Below are positions 1 through 11,275 of a stretch of DNA of 64,000 nt, piece by piece (position 1 is the stretch's first letter; each line of letters begins with the position of its first letter). Under the pieces are notes generated by a model, which did not search any database, was not told the origin of the DNA, and saw only the letters and a list, made by a program, of their open reading frames with translations. This stretch comes from Megalonaias nervosa. Taxonomy: Eukaryota > Mollusca > Bivalvia > Unionida > Unionidae. Made by a program: the position numbers and the translations under genes. The DNA is taken from the NCBI GenBank assembly GCA_016617855.1, contig JAECUM010093642.1:1-64000 (forward strand), written 5' to 3'.

Positions 1-269
1 ATATATATATATATATGTTAAAAATTAGATGGGTCCATCGACCTAATATAATGTACAAGCATATCAGATATATTCAAGTTCATTTGTTCTTCTTTACGTC
101 TATTTTAGTCCTGTCTGCCACCACACACATGACTTTTTGCCAAGTCAGGTCATAGATAAAGTCAAAGCTTCCACTCCCTTATTCTACATGATGGGGAGTG
201 GAATGTCATTTTCCTGACAAAAAAGAACAACAACACCACCACCACCCAAAAAATAAAACCAAACAACAG

Positions 270-1003
270 TGTGAGCCTAATCTGTCTATTGCGTCTATTA
301 TTTGTTCAAACATCATATTGCGTTCATCTTTTAGGGCTTGGCAGAATAGAAGCACATGTTTGACTCTCTTTGCAACCAATTTTTTACGAAGTTCCAGCTA
401 TAGTCAACCTCTGACGAAATTGAACGCATTGTTAACTAAGCAATGTTTGCAAAAGACCAAGTTTTAACATGTAAACGTTTTCCGAGCTTCCAGACAACAA
501 GCTGTTAAAAATCAGCATGGACACTTGCATAAAGTAGCAGTTTAGGTCTCGGCTCCAGTTTAGATCTCCACAATCTCTTTTCTAAACAGTTAGCTGTTCA
601 ATATTCCTCTTCCGAACAGATTTCGACACCGAGTATAGGATGTTCACGTATAAGTTGAAAAAGTATCAAAATTTTGGTACTGCACAAAAACACAGTATAT
701 ATCTTTAACGAAACCAATGCTGTCAAAATCACGTATCACGAAATCAAGAATTCTTCCGTTGAACAAAATTTTCTCTGACCCTTTAGCTCTTCAGATTGTA
801 TTGAAGAAACGAAATTTGATTTTATCAACATATCCCTCAACTGACCACAATCCAAGACTGCCTATTGTTGCCTATTTAGATGAACGCTGATCAAGACCTA
901 TAATTCTTCTTGCAGGTTTTCTTACACAGACTTCCAGGTCTTTTATCTGTGACGGAGTAAAGCTTGACCACAATTAGCATCCATACATCACAGCAGGTAA
1001 AAC
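270..1003 (-). mobile_element. Non-LTR retrotransposon (LINE) fragment, C-terminal part of the polymerase ORF
   Basis: Read on the minus strand from about 1003 downwards, the translation begins VLPAVMYGC, then LWSSFTPSQIKDLEVC, ARRIIGLDQR and IGSLGLWSVEGYVDKIKF. This is the pattern that follows the reverse transcriptase palm in many animal LINE ORF2 proteins: a 'PavlYGcElW' thumb segment followed by 'LErchR.aarriqGl'. Frameshifts and stops interrupt the rest, down to about 270. No reverse transcriptase catalytic motif and no 3' tail were seen, so this is a truncated, dead fragment. The LINE clade cannot be decided from this piece. Confidence 0.7.
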
Positions 1004-1010
1004 TATTTTT

Positions 1011-2088
1011 TATCATATTTAAAACAAAAAATATAATAATATAAATAAAGGTCAAAATTTAAATTCTTAAATATACTGTCAAAGTTTATTATATAAACCG
1101 CATTCCGTAATAAAGTAACATATTTTCTTTGGAGGGACATCAATATAAGTTTCTAAATCGAGATCACATTAAATAAAGGGTGGAAGTCGACACATTTGTC
1201 AATATTTTTTCCCACTGTTAGCGGACACTAGCAGATATGCGGTACGCGCGAATTTGTAAAAAAAAAAATGTGTATCACAAAGCACCATTGTGTCACTCAG
1301 TGTCATTGATAACGCCGCATATAAAAATGCGCTTGTAAAGAAATAATGGTATATAAAACATTAGTAAAACTCATCCTTAACATTTTCTAGAGGACGAGAA
1401 AAATATAATACGCCTTTAATGTTTGTGTTTGCATGTTGTTTTTCTGCACGTACTTATTTTGAATTCATTTGAATTACCGTGTTTTACTTTTAGACAGCTG
1501 TCAAATAAAACAGTAATAAAGCCCACTCCTGTTAAGTATTATTTTGTTTTCAAACCAATATTTTAAAAAAAGAAATTTCCGAAATCTTAGATTAGGAAAG
1601 ATACTTTTGGAAGTGAAAAAATAGCAGCCAATATTTATCTGTTTATTTGTTGATTTATTTGTTTCATTAATTAACTTTTAAATTAATGTTATACAGGCTA
1701 CAGAACACACGTTGAGATTGTATGAACGTCCTCCCAATTATATAGAAAACTGAACATACACATGAAGTAAATATACAATGTGTTTTTCACAGACAGTTTC
1801 AGAAAAGAGATAACAAATACAGCAACTTTCTCCACTTGAATTAGTTTCTGGGTTCTGTCAAGCGGCACTCAGTTCAGTTTAAACAAATCGCGTGATTCAC
1901 ATGGAGTAATAGTCAAAAGAGAGTTGTTTTACTGTGCACGCATTTCTCGTTCTGATATAATGAGTGGTGTGTTTGAAACAATTCCATTCATGTGGGGGGG
2001 GGGGTTCTTCAGAGATGCATAGATGCAAACCAAAATATTTTCTTTTCCTGAATATGCTCTACGGAAAAGACAATATAAACTGCACTTG
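1011..2088. other. AT-rich intergenic stretch, no gene seen
   Basis: Both strands carry only short frames of biased composition. There is a nine-base G run near 1995. I saw no coding, RNA or repeat signature that I can support. Confidence 0.5.
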
Positions 2089-2500
2089 ATCAAATGAAAC
2101 ATTAACTGCGTTATATCAAATACATCATTAGCTGCACTATATCAAAAACAACATTAACTGCAATATATCAAACACAACATTAGCTGCATTATATCAAATA
2201 CAACAGTAGCTGCATTATATCAAATACAACACAAACTGCATTATATCAGATACAATATTAGCTGCACTATATCAAATACAATATTAACTGCACTATATCA
2301 AATACAACATTAGCTGCATTATATCAAATACAACATTAGCTGCATTATATCAAATACAACATTAGCTGCATTATATCAAATACAACATTAGCTGCATTAT
2401 ATCAAATACAACATTAACTGCATTATATCAGATACAATACAAAATGCTCTGTATCAAAAAGAGAATATAAACTCCACCATATCAAACACAATTATAAACT
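2089..2500. repeat. Minisatellite, 26-bp unit, about 15 copies
   Basis: A head-to-tail array with the consensus unit 'attagctgcattatatcaaatacaac' (26 bases, positions such as 2337-2362). The central copies at about 2300-2420 are nearly identical. The outer copies carry changes such as 'taactgc', 'cactatatc' and 'cagatac', and the last units before 2500 are badly decayed. Homogeneous centre and diverged edges are typical of arrays that expand by unequal exchange or slippage. Confidence 0.9.
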
Positions 2501-2540
2501 GTTCAACGTATCTAGCCTTCCAAAACTTAACTTCACTGTG

Positions 2541-2594
2541 AAGGTTTCAAGGAAAGAAAGGAATGACAAGGTTTCAAGGAAAGAAAGGAATGAC
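2541..2594. repeat. Direct duplication, 27 bp x 2
   Basis: Two perfect adjacent copies of a 27-base unit (2541-2567 and 2568-2594), beginning aaggtttcaagg and ending ggaatgac. They end two bases before the stop codon of the minus-strand frame at 2597-3010, so they lie just 3' of that frame. Confidence 0.9.
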
Positions 2595-2596
2595 AA

Positions 2597-3010
2597 TCAG
2601 AAATATTGGTTTAACTTTATCTTCATATTCTTCCATTCCTCTAGCTCTTTTTCTTTTTCCTGAATGAAATTTTCCGGAACACCACAAGCTCTTCCGGACC
2701 CAATCACCGACTCCCGGTGCTTTATTACAATATAAGCAAGTCCCAGCAAGGATCGAACCTCAGACCGAAGGGTGGGGTTACTAAAATCACTGACCACTTC
2801 GCATGTCTTATTCATGGTATCAGAGAATCCATTTGACCCGGGAAAGACGCTGTTCCAGTCTGTGACACAGTTTATATTTTTATCTACAGCACGAAGAAAT
2901 TTCTGCATAATTCCCGTATGCTGCCCAGATTGCTCCACGCATTCAAATAGCTTCTTGAAGAAGTCAAATTCAAACTTATCGATACTGAGTTCTACATTGC
3001 CGTCTTCCAT
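2597..3010 (-). CDS. Hypothetical protein, 137 residues, single intact frame
   Basis: An uninterrupted minus-strand frame starts at ATG 3010 (MEDGNVELSIDKFEFDFF) and ends at a stop at 2597. The composition is that of a soluble globular protein: mixed charged and hydrophobic residues, three cysteines in the first half, a hydrophobic segment LLGLAYIVIKHRE near residue 90, and a charged, probably helical C-terminus with QEKEKELEEWKNMKIK. No signal peptide, membrane segment or known motif was recognised. The AAAAAAA run just before the ATG is a weak start context, and the frame stays open for some codons upstream, so the true start could be further 5' or in another exon. It could be a small single-exon gene, the last exon of a larger gene, or a retained pseudogene. 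It is longer and less biased than the other frames in this AT-rich DNA. Confidence 0.45.
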   Translation of the reverse strand: MEDGNVELSIDKFEFDFFKKLFECVEQSGQHTGIMQKFLRAVDKNINCVTDWNSVFPGSNGFSDTMNKTCEVVSDFSNPTLRSEVRSLLGLAYIVIKHRESVIGSGRACGVPENFIQEKEKELEEWKNMKIKLNQYF

Positions 3011-3508
3011 TTTTTTTCCCAGACGTCGTTGGTTTTGTATTCGAGTGATATACTTGATACCAACTCTGTGTTACAGTTGGACAATGCAGAATACGAGTTA
3101 TGAAAACAATCTGCATCAGCTGATCTTCCGCAACACCGGATGACAAGGTTATAAAAAAACCCGTCTTTTCATCAGCCTCAAACAATTGTCACTCTAGCTA
3201 TTCGTTTAAGAGTGCACTTCACAAATTTCTTATTTCTAAATATTCCGAAGCTAAGAACTGAGATACCCTTACTTAAATACGCCCCCCACCCCATTCCTCT
3301 CTCATAAATCTTCATGTATATATTACGTATGTTTTAATCGAATGAATGTATCTATGTGATGTATGTATATTTTATGATTACATGTGTGTCAGACACTGAG
3401 GTAAGTAGAGCTATATTGTACTATACGTTGCATTGTATTTTAATATTCTGTTATTGAGGACTACATGTAAAACAGGTTGATTTACTAAAACCAGATGTTG
3501 TATCCTCA

Positions 3509-3537
3509 AAATAATAATAATAATAATAATAATAATA

Positions 3538-3612
<75 letters not shown>
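3509..3612. repeat. Compound trinucleotide microsatellite (AAT)n(ATT)n(TAG)n
   Basis: (AAT)10 at 3509-3538 is followed at once by (ATT)11 at 3539-3572 and (TAG)13 at 3574-3612. The first two blocks are perfect complements, so the tract can fold into a hairpin of about 30 base pairs with no loop. Confidence 0.95.
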
Positions 3613-3613
3613 A

Positions 3614-6600
3614 AGCATTGCTATTGTTAATATTATTGATGCAAACAATTTTACCCCCCTCCAATTTAATTCACGAACAGACTTATTCACAAATAACCCA
3701 GGAGGCCATGTGCCACTAGGTACTTGCGATCCTCAGGATTCACTCCTTCGCATTAAATCCCGCACAAACCTCGCCCACTCATGATTGCGCACACATTAAT
3801 GCATTCTCCTAATATGCAGAACAATATTCATATTTGAACTGTATATAGATAACGAACTTATGTAGCACAGAACGAGGATGTCTACGTTTTTTGAGTGCAG
3901 TACATATAAGCAATTATTGCGCGATTAAAGTGGAAACTATGTATTGTCACAAGTGGCGAAAATACAGAATGTTTTCAATTCACTCGTGAAATATTTTTAT
4001 ATATCTATTTTTAAAAAGTAGATTTTCTTTTTATAATAAATTTAAAAATCCAAAATCTGTCGATTTGCATGAATTTGTTTCACCATTTCGTCATCGGCTG
4101 TTTTACTACATCAGTTAAAAGGGGTTCCAAACTTTTTCAATAGTTTTTAGGACAGCAACTTTCTACATATTTAGATTCTTGATATAATGCTTCAAACTGT
4201 GAATTTTCTCAAATTAATGAACTGTTTCATACGAAAATGAAGAGATTTTATTATTTTCGTTAAAACTTTTTTGGGGGTGACGACTTTTACAGTGAACATA
4301 GCTGGGTTGAGGTTCCTATAGAACGGTCCAACAAACTTCAGGGCTTTATACCCCTAATCAGCATTTCCGCAATGTTGTAAGTCGATAACATACATCACCA
4401 AGATCTATATGTGTTAACAATACTTTACAATAAAAATAGTGATTTTCAAAGCTTATAATATTAACAACGAGAATTAAAGAAGAATAACTTTCACGACCAT
4501 GTTGTTAGGTGGACATAACAGTGGAAAATTAATGAATCCTTATCCTGGTCACCACAGACTTCGGACTTCAATATGCTTGATGATCGCAGATATTAAAATC
4601 CAAGCCTGAAAAAGGACTACATGAAATTAAATCTGATCGCATTCAAATTGCTCTTAACATTTAGGTCGCTTTCAATCATTCTTACGCCAGAGGGTGTTTA
4701 TGACTCCACAACTCACCAATTACAAGCTATGACACGAGACAAAGGCTGAATTACCAAGTACTTGATTTTTAAGTGCCATTTTTTAAATTTTCTTTCAGAA
4801 GATTGATTAGAAATAGCAATTGCGTTACTTTTCCTCCTTTAACGTAACCGTAAGTTGCTACTCACTTTTTACTTGAAATCCAACTAACGACCGCTGTACA
4901 GTATGATGTCATTAAAAGTCATGTAGGTCATGTAGGCGTTTATTTCAGTAATGGGCGCAATTTGTACGATTACGTATATCTTTAAATGGCGATTATTCAT
5001 TTTTTTTCGAATCTTTATACATCCATACTAGTCTGGAAAGTCATTATTTACACGCATCGAGAAATAATGCATACGGCAAAAATCAATGTTGTAGTACGTG
5101 GATATTTTTGGACGAGGTCAGCCTTAAGGTACGGTCCAGTACAAACCTGACTGAATGTCGCGCGCTGTGATGTCATAATGAAAGCTGAGCGTGTTGAAAA
5201 AAAATTCATACTACCCTGTTGTTTGTTATGATAGATCAGACGTCCTCTTTTCTTTACCGCCTTTAGTAACTGACCGCCATTGTAAAAGTCCATAGCGATC
5301 AATCATTTTTGTCTGGAATTTTAAAAAATTATAATTGAACAATCGGGACTGAATACGCTTTGGTTAAACAATGTTAGCATCAAATTTTAGAACAACATTG
5401 AATATTTAATTTAATTTGAGTTAATGCGCCAACATGACCACGTTGACATTCACTTTAGTAACATTACGACGTACTAGCTGTGTCATTATAGGACGGTTTA
5501 CCAAGCATATGTAAATAAAGGACATCTACTGAAAACGTACATTTTCTTTATGTTATATATTTTGACGTCAGAAACCGTAGTTTTTTGGCATAATATTTCC
5601 CCTCCATTCCATTTAACAATAATTTTAGGACAGTGACCTTTTACACGTTTACCTTACACATATAAAGCTTCAAATTGTGTATTTTGTAAAATATAGGGCT
5701 TTTTCCAAACGAACAAAATTTATTTTTTTAAAGACATTTCTCGCGCTGATTGCTACTGTGAATATTTTTTGAGCAACAGTCGCATCTGATAGATGTCAGA
5801 GCGTAATATTTTAAACAAAACATTTGAATTATTATTAGTTGGATGGGTTTTGATTATTTGTTTTGTTTATTTCTGCATTCAAAAGTGAATTTTTTGGCCT
5901 TTGCAGTTTAGTTCTGTAACATTCATTGCACCCTAATTTCGACTGTCACTTAATTTCGGTATTCAATCAACACTCATTGCTGTCCTATTTCTCTGTTGTT
6001 TTCAGAGATATGATTACGATTGTGTTGACAGTTAAAATCTCATCTTAAAACAGTTTTTAACTATATTTAATTAAGATTGCTTCCTAAAACTATCCGTTTG
6101 TCATAAAGTGTTAAAGGCGTACAATACCGTATGAGTGACACAATATCTCGAATATCTCAACAGGTCATGAAATTCAGTCACTAATAATTAGCATCAGTCA
6201 CGTGGAAAACTAATTTAAAAATAATACTTAAAGCCTACTTTCTGTTGTCGGAGTTCGTATTTTTGGCAGTTTTTTAATGCGCCTCCTCATTTATTACATA
6301 AATCTCCTTCCTATTACGCCAAAGTACACTAGAGGATCAACAGTTTTTACGCATCTTAATGTCTGAAGAAGAAGAAAGAAGAAAGAAGACGGTGCTGACG
6401 ATAAAGAACGATGAAATATTCCTAAATATAGATATATAGATTTGAATGACATGCAAAAGGACAGAGACGTTTCCTCTGTGGGAAAAGAAAGTAGCTATAA
6501 AAGTGATATCAGCAATAAAATTGGCATTGCCACTGCGGCGATATCATTATGCTTCCATTGATATATTTCAATAACTGATTATGAAATATATGCTAAATAA

Positions 6601-7300
6601 CGGATATCTTTGTCAATCACTGGGATACCCAGTTTCATACGCCTCACAATCGATAACCTCCCTTTGGAAGGATAAAACCAGTCAGTATAAAAATCTCATA
6701 CTTCTTTACTCGCAGAGATGGAACGCATGGCAGACGTCACAATATACGAACAACATTAAAGTGAAGCGAATCTGAACCGCCATACATAATCTGATTGTTG
6801 ATGCATAGATTTCTTACTATACATATTGTATTTCAATCAATGATAATAGATTAAAGATAGGATGCAGTCAATGTACTGGTGTAATAATGTTCAAAGACGA
6901 TGTATTAGGACTTGGATTACTCTGGGGTCAAAACAACCTTCAGTTAGCGATATATTCTGAAAGAGTATGAGCTATAAGGAGCGTGAACTATTCTGGATAG
7001 TCCAGAAGAAAGTGACTTTCTTCAATTCAACAAGAAGAAACGGGCCGCAACGCATGCCAAGAAGAAAGGGACCGCGACGTATGCTATGTGACAAGTACTT
7101 CAGATCATCACATCCGATGTGTTATGATGCTCGCACAAAAACCCGGTGTTCCGAATGTATTTTGGGTCCGTCCTCGTCTCGTTCCGATTCGAGTCAATTT
7201 CAACTGTAGTGAAGCGTCCCAAACTACGTCCGACTGTGTGTGCGAAGAAAAATAGATCCTTATTAAATAATAGATATTGAAAATAATAAATTAATATTTT
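3614..7300. other. Intergenic stretch, no supported gene
   Basis: Only short frames with no recognisable motif were seen, for example at 5048-5302 minus and 6581-6775 plus. After about 6960 the base composition becomes more GC-rich, which marks the approach of the Polinton-like region. A short basic reading at 6967-7209 (SYKERELFWIV, then RRNGPQRMPRRKGPRRM) could belong to that element but is not assignable. Confidence 0.45.
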
Positions 7301-7799
7301 GTATCGTACGCTATTGAGTAGGTTAACCGCGTTTTGTGCATCCAAGATACTTATTGGTAACTCTTAGAGACCGCCGTCTCGGAGCTTACACCATCGGAGA
7401 CGAAAATAATACTCTGTGCGCGTCTCAGCGTAGTTTTATTTGCCCACGGATGTCATCTCAAAGAGAATGCTGTGGCACCCATCCACCAGATTACATTCTG
7501 CACTGATCTGCTCTAGATGGAAAAAGAGGCGAGGGGTATTTAGAAATTTCAGCGGGTTGGACGCCACGTATGTGCCAAGATTGTAAAACCCCTAAACGAA
7601 GCCAAACAATAAACTAACGTCAGGATCAATAAATACTCCCTAGGTATCTTTGGTAAGTCTAAAGGAAACCCTTACCAACTTGACATCAGAGGCAACAAAC
7701 AGATCCTGTATGACATCCTATAATATTTTCCCGAGAAGGGTTACATTGTAGTACCCATCGGGTATGAAGTTTCTGACAGTGGTAAACGTGTTGTTAGGA

Positions 7800-8220
7800 C
7801 GAGAGTCACATGCTTCATACATTTTGATCGGCCGTGGTCCTCGGGAAATAAAGATCCTGGCATCTATCTTACCAGCCCAATTGAGGATCTGGATGAAACG
7901 GATGCGTTATTTATTCTTGACGACTGCAACTTTCTCGATGGGGTGAGGCACAAGGAGATGACTCTGATTAAGCTGGTCTTTTACAAGTCGATGCGCAGTT
8001 ATCAGCGTATGGGTCATCACTCAAAAATATAACCTCGTGACAATGGAATTTCTCGAGCAGACCTCGTGGATGGCCCTATTTTACTGCAAGAACGAAGACG
8101 AAATTAAGGGACGCGATAAAAATTATAATGTTGTTGAAGCCGAGGATCACCAGCGACGGATCCACCGCAACGTACCAGTTTATATCTGCAAAAATAATGT
8201 TGTACTTATTGTCTTATGAT
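7800..8220 (+). pseudogene. Polinton packaging ATPase (FtsK/HerA type) remnant
   Basis: From about 7870 the frame reads SPIEDLDETDALFILDDCNF, then VRHKEMTLIKLVFYKS and YQRMGHH, ending at a stop near 8031. A second frame from 8041 reads MEFLEQTSWMALFYCKNEDE. In Polinton ATPases a hydrophobic strand ending in two acidic residues (Walker B, here FILDD) is followed by a short loop, a helix that includes the switch to 'sgRH', and then a 'kpfReqt.wialFy' block. The order and spacing fit. A frameshift near 8031 separates the halves and no convincing Walker A motif was found upstream. In live elements the protein packages DNA into a capsid. The assignment is by motif recall only; another P-loop ATPase is possible. 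Confidence 0.5.
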
Positions 8221-8399
8221 ATAACCATCACCTGCCTGCTCTACCTTACACGACTATTACTTAGAAGCTAGCTAATAATAAAAAATGTCATGGTTCAGAT
8301 AGGTGACATCGATTTTCATAAAGTGCCTTTTTTAAAACCCGACCCTTCCCGGCAAGAGCATGACGACGTTGATATGCCTAGAGATCGACTGACTCAATA

Positions 8400-8700
8400 A
8401 GTGGCGGCCGGAACAGCTAATGAATATTGTGGCCGATCCTAGAGACGTAGCAGGGATTAGCGACAGTGAGATTGCACAACCTATGCGGTAAATCAAACGA
8501 GGCTTGGCGAAAAAATTACTGTCTCTTTCGGCGTGACCTAGGTTAATCTAAACGCAGCGGCTGTGTGAGGCTTTCTTCCTACTGATGACAAAAAGCAGTT
8601 CTCTAAAAACCTGAAAAAAAGACCCACCCGCAAGAGCGTCCTTATCTCAGCTCGTTAGTCATATGTATTTAATATACGATGCCTCGTTAGCCCCACTGGC
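8400..8700 (+). pseudogene. Unnamed conserved frame after the ATPase remnant
   Basis: Around 8437-8490 the translation reads NIVADPRDVAGISDSEIAQ, then KRGLAKKLLSLS in the same direction, and a shifted frame gives LNAAAV and GFLPTDDKKQFSKNL. Together these look like one degraded, well-composed protein downstream of the ATPase segment. I do not know a named function for it. Frameshifts separate the pieces. Confidence 0.35.
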
Positions 8701-9282
8701 GACAGGAATCATTACTACCGTCCCAATAAATTTGAAAATAAGACTAACGTAGATAATAATGGCAGCATCAGTAAGGTACAGACTTCGGAACCGATTCCAG
8801 TATCGGCAAAGGTACCGTCTCCAGTATCAACCGCGGAACTGTCGACATAACCAAAGAAGGTGGAGCTGGTAACCAAAACTCATTCAGGCAGAGTCGCAGT
8901 TAGACAAAAGCTTGCCGATGAAATGATATGGCTACGAGAGACTCCCAAATCGGATAGCCAGATTATTCCAAAACGTAACTTTTCATTGTTGTAGTCATTT
9001 TGTGGCTGCTTTTTGTATGGATCAGCTCCTAAACCTTATCTTTCAGATGTTGAATCCACCCCACACACTTCAATCATGCAAGTGGTTGTCCAACGTGACC
9101 AATTTCGGATGGAATAGTCATTCCTATTAGACTTGTAAGAATCGAATAAAATAATACTAATAATGGCAATCAAGGGTTTTGGCAACCTTCTCTAGCACGA
9201 GTCCGTGCATGCCGAACTTGAAAGTGGGTACACCATGTTAGCTACAAATTTTTTTCAGATAAGACCTCCGTATCTGGGTCGC

Positions 9283-9483
9283 ATGGATTTTGAGGATGCA
9301 GAAACGGCTGTCATTATTACCGCGCTGATCTTGTGGACTCAGAATACGTTAACTAGACAGGACATCCTCTCCGCTAATATTATTACGAAAACATAAATGG
9401 CCGCCGCAGGAGCTACGAAGATGGGAGGTGCAATCGTCAACGCCCTCGCCTTCTCTATTTCAAATGTGCCTTTTCCTGGATAG
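9283..9483 (+). pseudogene. Two small adjacent frames of the Polinton-like element
   Basis: The first frame (9283-9396, 37 codons) reads MDFEDAETAVIITALILW and ends in TKT plus stop. It has one hydrophobic stretch, AVIITALILW, that could cross or lie in a membrane. The second starts on the very next codon (ATG 9397) and has 28 codons (MAAAGATKMGGAIVNALAF) up to a stop at 9481. In related elements such a short segment sits between the ATPase and the integrase. The stop at 9394 may be the scar that splits one original small protein in two. Function unknown. Confidence 0.35.
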
Positions 9484-9882
9484 ATAACAAATAAAGGCAG
9501 ATATTGCGGGTATCTGCCATGATAAAGTCTTGGAGTCGCTACAGGAAGCTCAGACAGAATACCAACGCTGACGAATCGAACATTATGATCACCGTTCTGA
9601 GTGAAAACGGGAGGCTCACTTAGCTGAACAAATTTACCACGGAGTATGCATATCCTATGGCTGACTCGACTCCAAATGAGGCAAAATTAACTAGATGGGG
9701 AGAGAAGTAGGATCAAAGCCAAAACTTACTGACTTTTATACATCATCCCCCTAGTGACAGAACATTGAATACTTATAATCCTGGAGGCATGTGTGTTGTT
9801 GGCTCTTCGCCTATTTGTCTTTGTATTTTAGAGTATAACCTTTAGTGAAAAACACAATAAAGAGTATTTCTCAATTTTATTA

Positions 9883-10560
9883 CAGACCCCGTGAATACTG
9901 GAAGGTTGCGGCGACCATTAAGTAGTTTGCAGACGAAGCTTCGGTGTCGCAGGACAAAACAAGGATGTGGTTTACGAAAGCAGGCCATATGGTAAGTTTA
10001 TCTTCCGGCTTCCCCAAAAATATTTTCAGGCCTCAGTTTGGTGTATTCACGCCCAATGAACTACATCATGATGACGTCTTCTACCTACATCACGATAAGG
10101 TTAGGAAAAAGACGTATAAATACTTCTGGACCATAATAGATGTTGCTAGTCGCTATAGGTAGGTAGGCTCTAGTATAGCATAGACTCGTCCGAGTTAAAG
10201 TCTAGCTATAAGATAGGTCCGCTTCAGTGACATCATTTGCTGCAGATTGATTCCGGTAGAGAATGTATGGTCGCAGTGTCGCAACTGTTGGTTAAACACC
10301 GCGTCTGGGTAAGGAAAGGTGAGGTGGGTCTCCACCAGGCGCAGAATATAGTCGAGCGGTTTAACCCCACGCTGACAGAAGGATTGTTCGAACATAATTA
10401 CTCCCAGGGAATGCTATTTTAGCGAGAGGCATAAAATCTCGTAATGTTGAATGGTTTCCCTCAGTGATAGATGTCCTCAACAGCAAAGTAATACAATCTA
10501 CAGATAAGGCGCATGCAGATGCTAACAACAATCTCCGCATAGATCTGACCATGGCCGAAT
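9883..10560 (+). pseudogene. Retroviral-type integrase of the Polinton-like element, broken
   Basis: The N-terminal part reads YRPREYWKVAATIK and then a stop. From 9944 an open frame leads to RPQFGVFTPNELHHDDVFYL and YKYFWTIIDVASRYR, the first strand of an integrase core with its first catalytic Asp. After a frameshift, 10237-10422 gives LQIDSGREC (second Asp), VKHRVWVRKG, HQAQNIVERFNPTL (catalytic Glu, 34 residues between Asp and Glu) and EGLFEHNYSQGML. A third piece (about 10430-10545) reads RNVEWFPSVIDVLNSKV, the usual C-terminal helix of this integrase type. The D, D and E positions are all visible. At least one frameshift and several stops make it inactive. This integrase type would insert the element into host DNA. 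It is the firmest anchor for calling the block Polinton-like. Confidence 0.7.
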
Positions 10561-11049
10561 AGATTCGTGTAGAGGTGGAGCTACCCCAACTTCCGTTGGC
10601 CCGGATACGAGGAGGAAGGTGGGCGACGTGCCAATTGCCCTATATATTCTCTGGACGCTTTTACTATTCTTTTTTCCACCATCTTCGATGTCCGTTTTAC
10701 AGCGATGGGCGATTCGTGCGTGAAAGGAGCTGCATATTTTCTCACCCATGTGACAGAGAAATCTAGCTGTTTTGCTAACATTTACTTTTCTTATCTCAGT
10801 CTAGTCATCTCAGACCAGTCGTCTCAGTCAAGGTGTCCACGCGTTCAGAACTACTTTTACAAAAAGAAACCCTTGTTGTCTTCTGCTGTGCCTGACGTAG
10901 TTGTTCTAAAATCAAACAACAACAACAACTAATATATAACAAAAACATAGTAACTTAAGGTCAATCCATCGTTGAGAACACAACATACAAAAACATTTCG
11001 AGAGACAAAGACACACACGCACACGATGTCGAGCTATTTGGTATTATGC
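10561..11049 (+). other. Rest of the Polinton-like left arm, no assignable frame
   Basis: Composition is still GC-richer to about 10900, with short overlapping frames on both strands and an (AAC)n tract at 10914-10929. No motif was recognised. Confidence 0.35.
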
Positions 11050-11275
11050 TAGTTCGTTCCACACAGCATGGTCAATTTTTTCCTATATGCAGGTCTAGCT
11101 CAGTACATTTTCAGGTCAGCGTCATTAAAAGTAGCTAAAGCTACCTAACTAGTTTTAAATACTTCGTGTGAAACAAATTATATCCTGTTAGCTGCATTTA
11201 ATGACGCTGACCTGGAAATTGACTGTGCTACAGACAGGATAAAATTCTCAATGCTGTGTGAAATGAACTATGACA
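11050..11275. mobile_element. Foldback (inverted-repeat) element, about 225 bp
   Basis: The left arm (agttcgttccacacagcat ... ctagctcagtacattttc then aggtcagcgtcattaaa) is complementary to the right arm (tttaatgacgctgacctg ... gactgtgctacaga ... atgctgtgtgaaatgaact). The arms are about 80-90 bases each around a spacer of about 60 bases. There is no coding capacity. This is a typical non-autonomous MITE or foldback structure. The family is not identified. Confidence 0.75.

Noticed and set aside
2089..2500. CRISPR-like regular repeats
   Set aside because: Units are contiguous without unique spacers and the DNA is eukaryotic, so this is a minisatellite.
3451..3690. 79-codon minus frame rich in Leu, Asn and Tyr
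   Set aside because: It is the translation of the trinucleotide microsatellite.
5048..5302. 84-codon minus frame
   Set aside because: No recognisable motif and no supporting context; its length is within chance for this region.
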